Shown piece by piece: positions 5,609 through 5,616 of a stretch of DNA of 5,616 nt. The notes under the pieces are model-generated. The model saw only the letters and a list, made by a program, of their open reading frames with translations. It was not told the DNA's origin and did not search any database. This stretch comes from Lachnospiraceae bacterium (GTDB lineage: Bacteria; Bacillota_A; Clostridia; Lachnospirales; Lachnospiraceae). Position numbers and translations under genes: made by a program. Where the stretch lies: the NCBI GenBank assembly GCA_017960415.1, contig JAGCZE010000043.1:1-5616 (forward strand). Reading direction: 5' to 3'. Numbering within the stretch: the stretch's first letter is position 1; every line of letters starts with the position of its first letter.

Positions 5609-5616
5609 GTATTTGA

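Overview
The window looks like chromosome from a Gram-positive anaerobe of the class Clostridia, plausibly a Lachnospiraceae member. The basis is strong purine-rich Shine-Dalgarno sites (AAAGGAG, TAAGGAGG, AAAAGGAGG), a moderate GC content judged by eye, frequent ATA and AGG codons, and the protein families present. The species assignment is inference. All four genes lie on the + strand, gaps between them are short, and no RNA gene, CRISPR array or mobile element was seen.

Layout. (1) At 1-492 is the 3' part of a TetR/AcrR-type regulator, cut off by the window edge inside its DNA-binding domain. (2) At 515-550 is a strong intrinsic terminator, a perfect 10-bp stem followed by seven T, so the regulator ends its own transcript or is separated from the next genes by an attenuator. 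(3) At 610-1206 is a six-helix DUF308/HdeD-like membrane protein with a clear three-fold internal repeat. (4) At 1238-3355 is a complete 12-helix MMPL-type RND transporter that keeps an Asp-Tyr pair in both helix 4 and helix 10. (5) At 3404-5608 is a 734-residue exported protein: signal peptide, N-terminal region of about 265 residues, then a long helical part made of two xxxLxxG heptad-repeat blocks that flank a Val-every-fourth-residue segment and a 17-residue tandem repeat. Genes 3-5 are separated by only 31 and 48 bases, with no terminator visible between them, and probably form one transcription unit.

How they may work together. A TetR-type regulator next to an MMPL/RND pump is a common arrangement in which the regulator represses the pump until a ligand is sensed. 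The distinctive part is the third structural gene. Its heptads are the type found in the ectodomains of YhgE/Pip-type proteins, including EsaA of the Gram-positive type VII secretion system, but here the rod-like protein has no obvious membrane anchor beyond its signal peptide and follows a separate proton-driven pump. The most interesting hypothesis is that pump and rod cooperate to move a lipid-like or hydrophobic substrate through or onto the Gram-positive wall, with the DUF308 protein as an accessory. This is inference from gene order and repeat type; the substrate is unknown.

Most of the novelty is in the periodicity of the last protein: 13 consecutive hydrophobic positions spaced exactly four residues apart, immediately followed by four full 17-residue units and one partial unit, all bracketed by 11 and 10 contiguous heptads.
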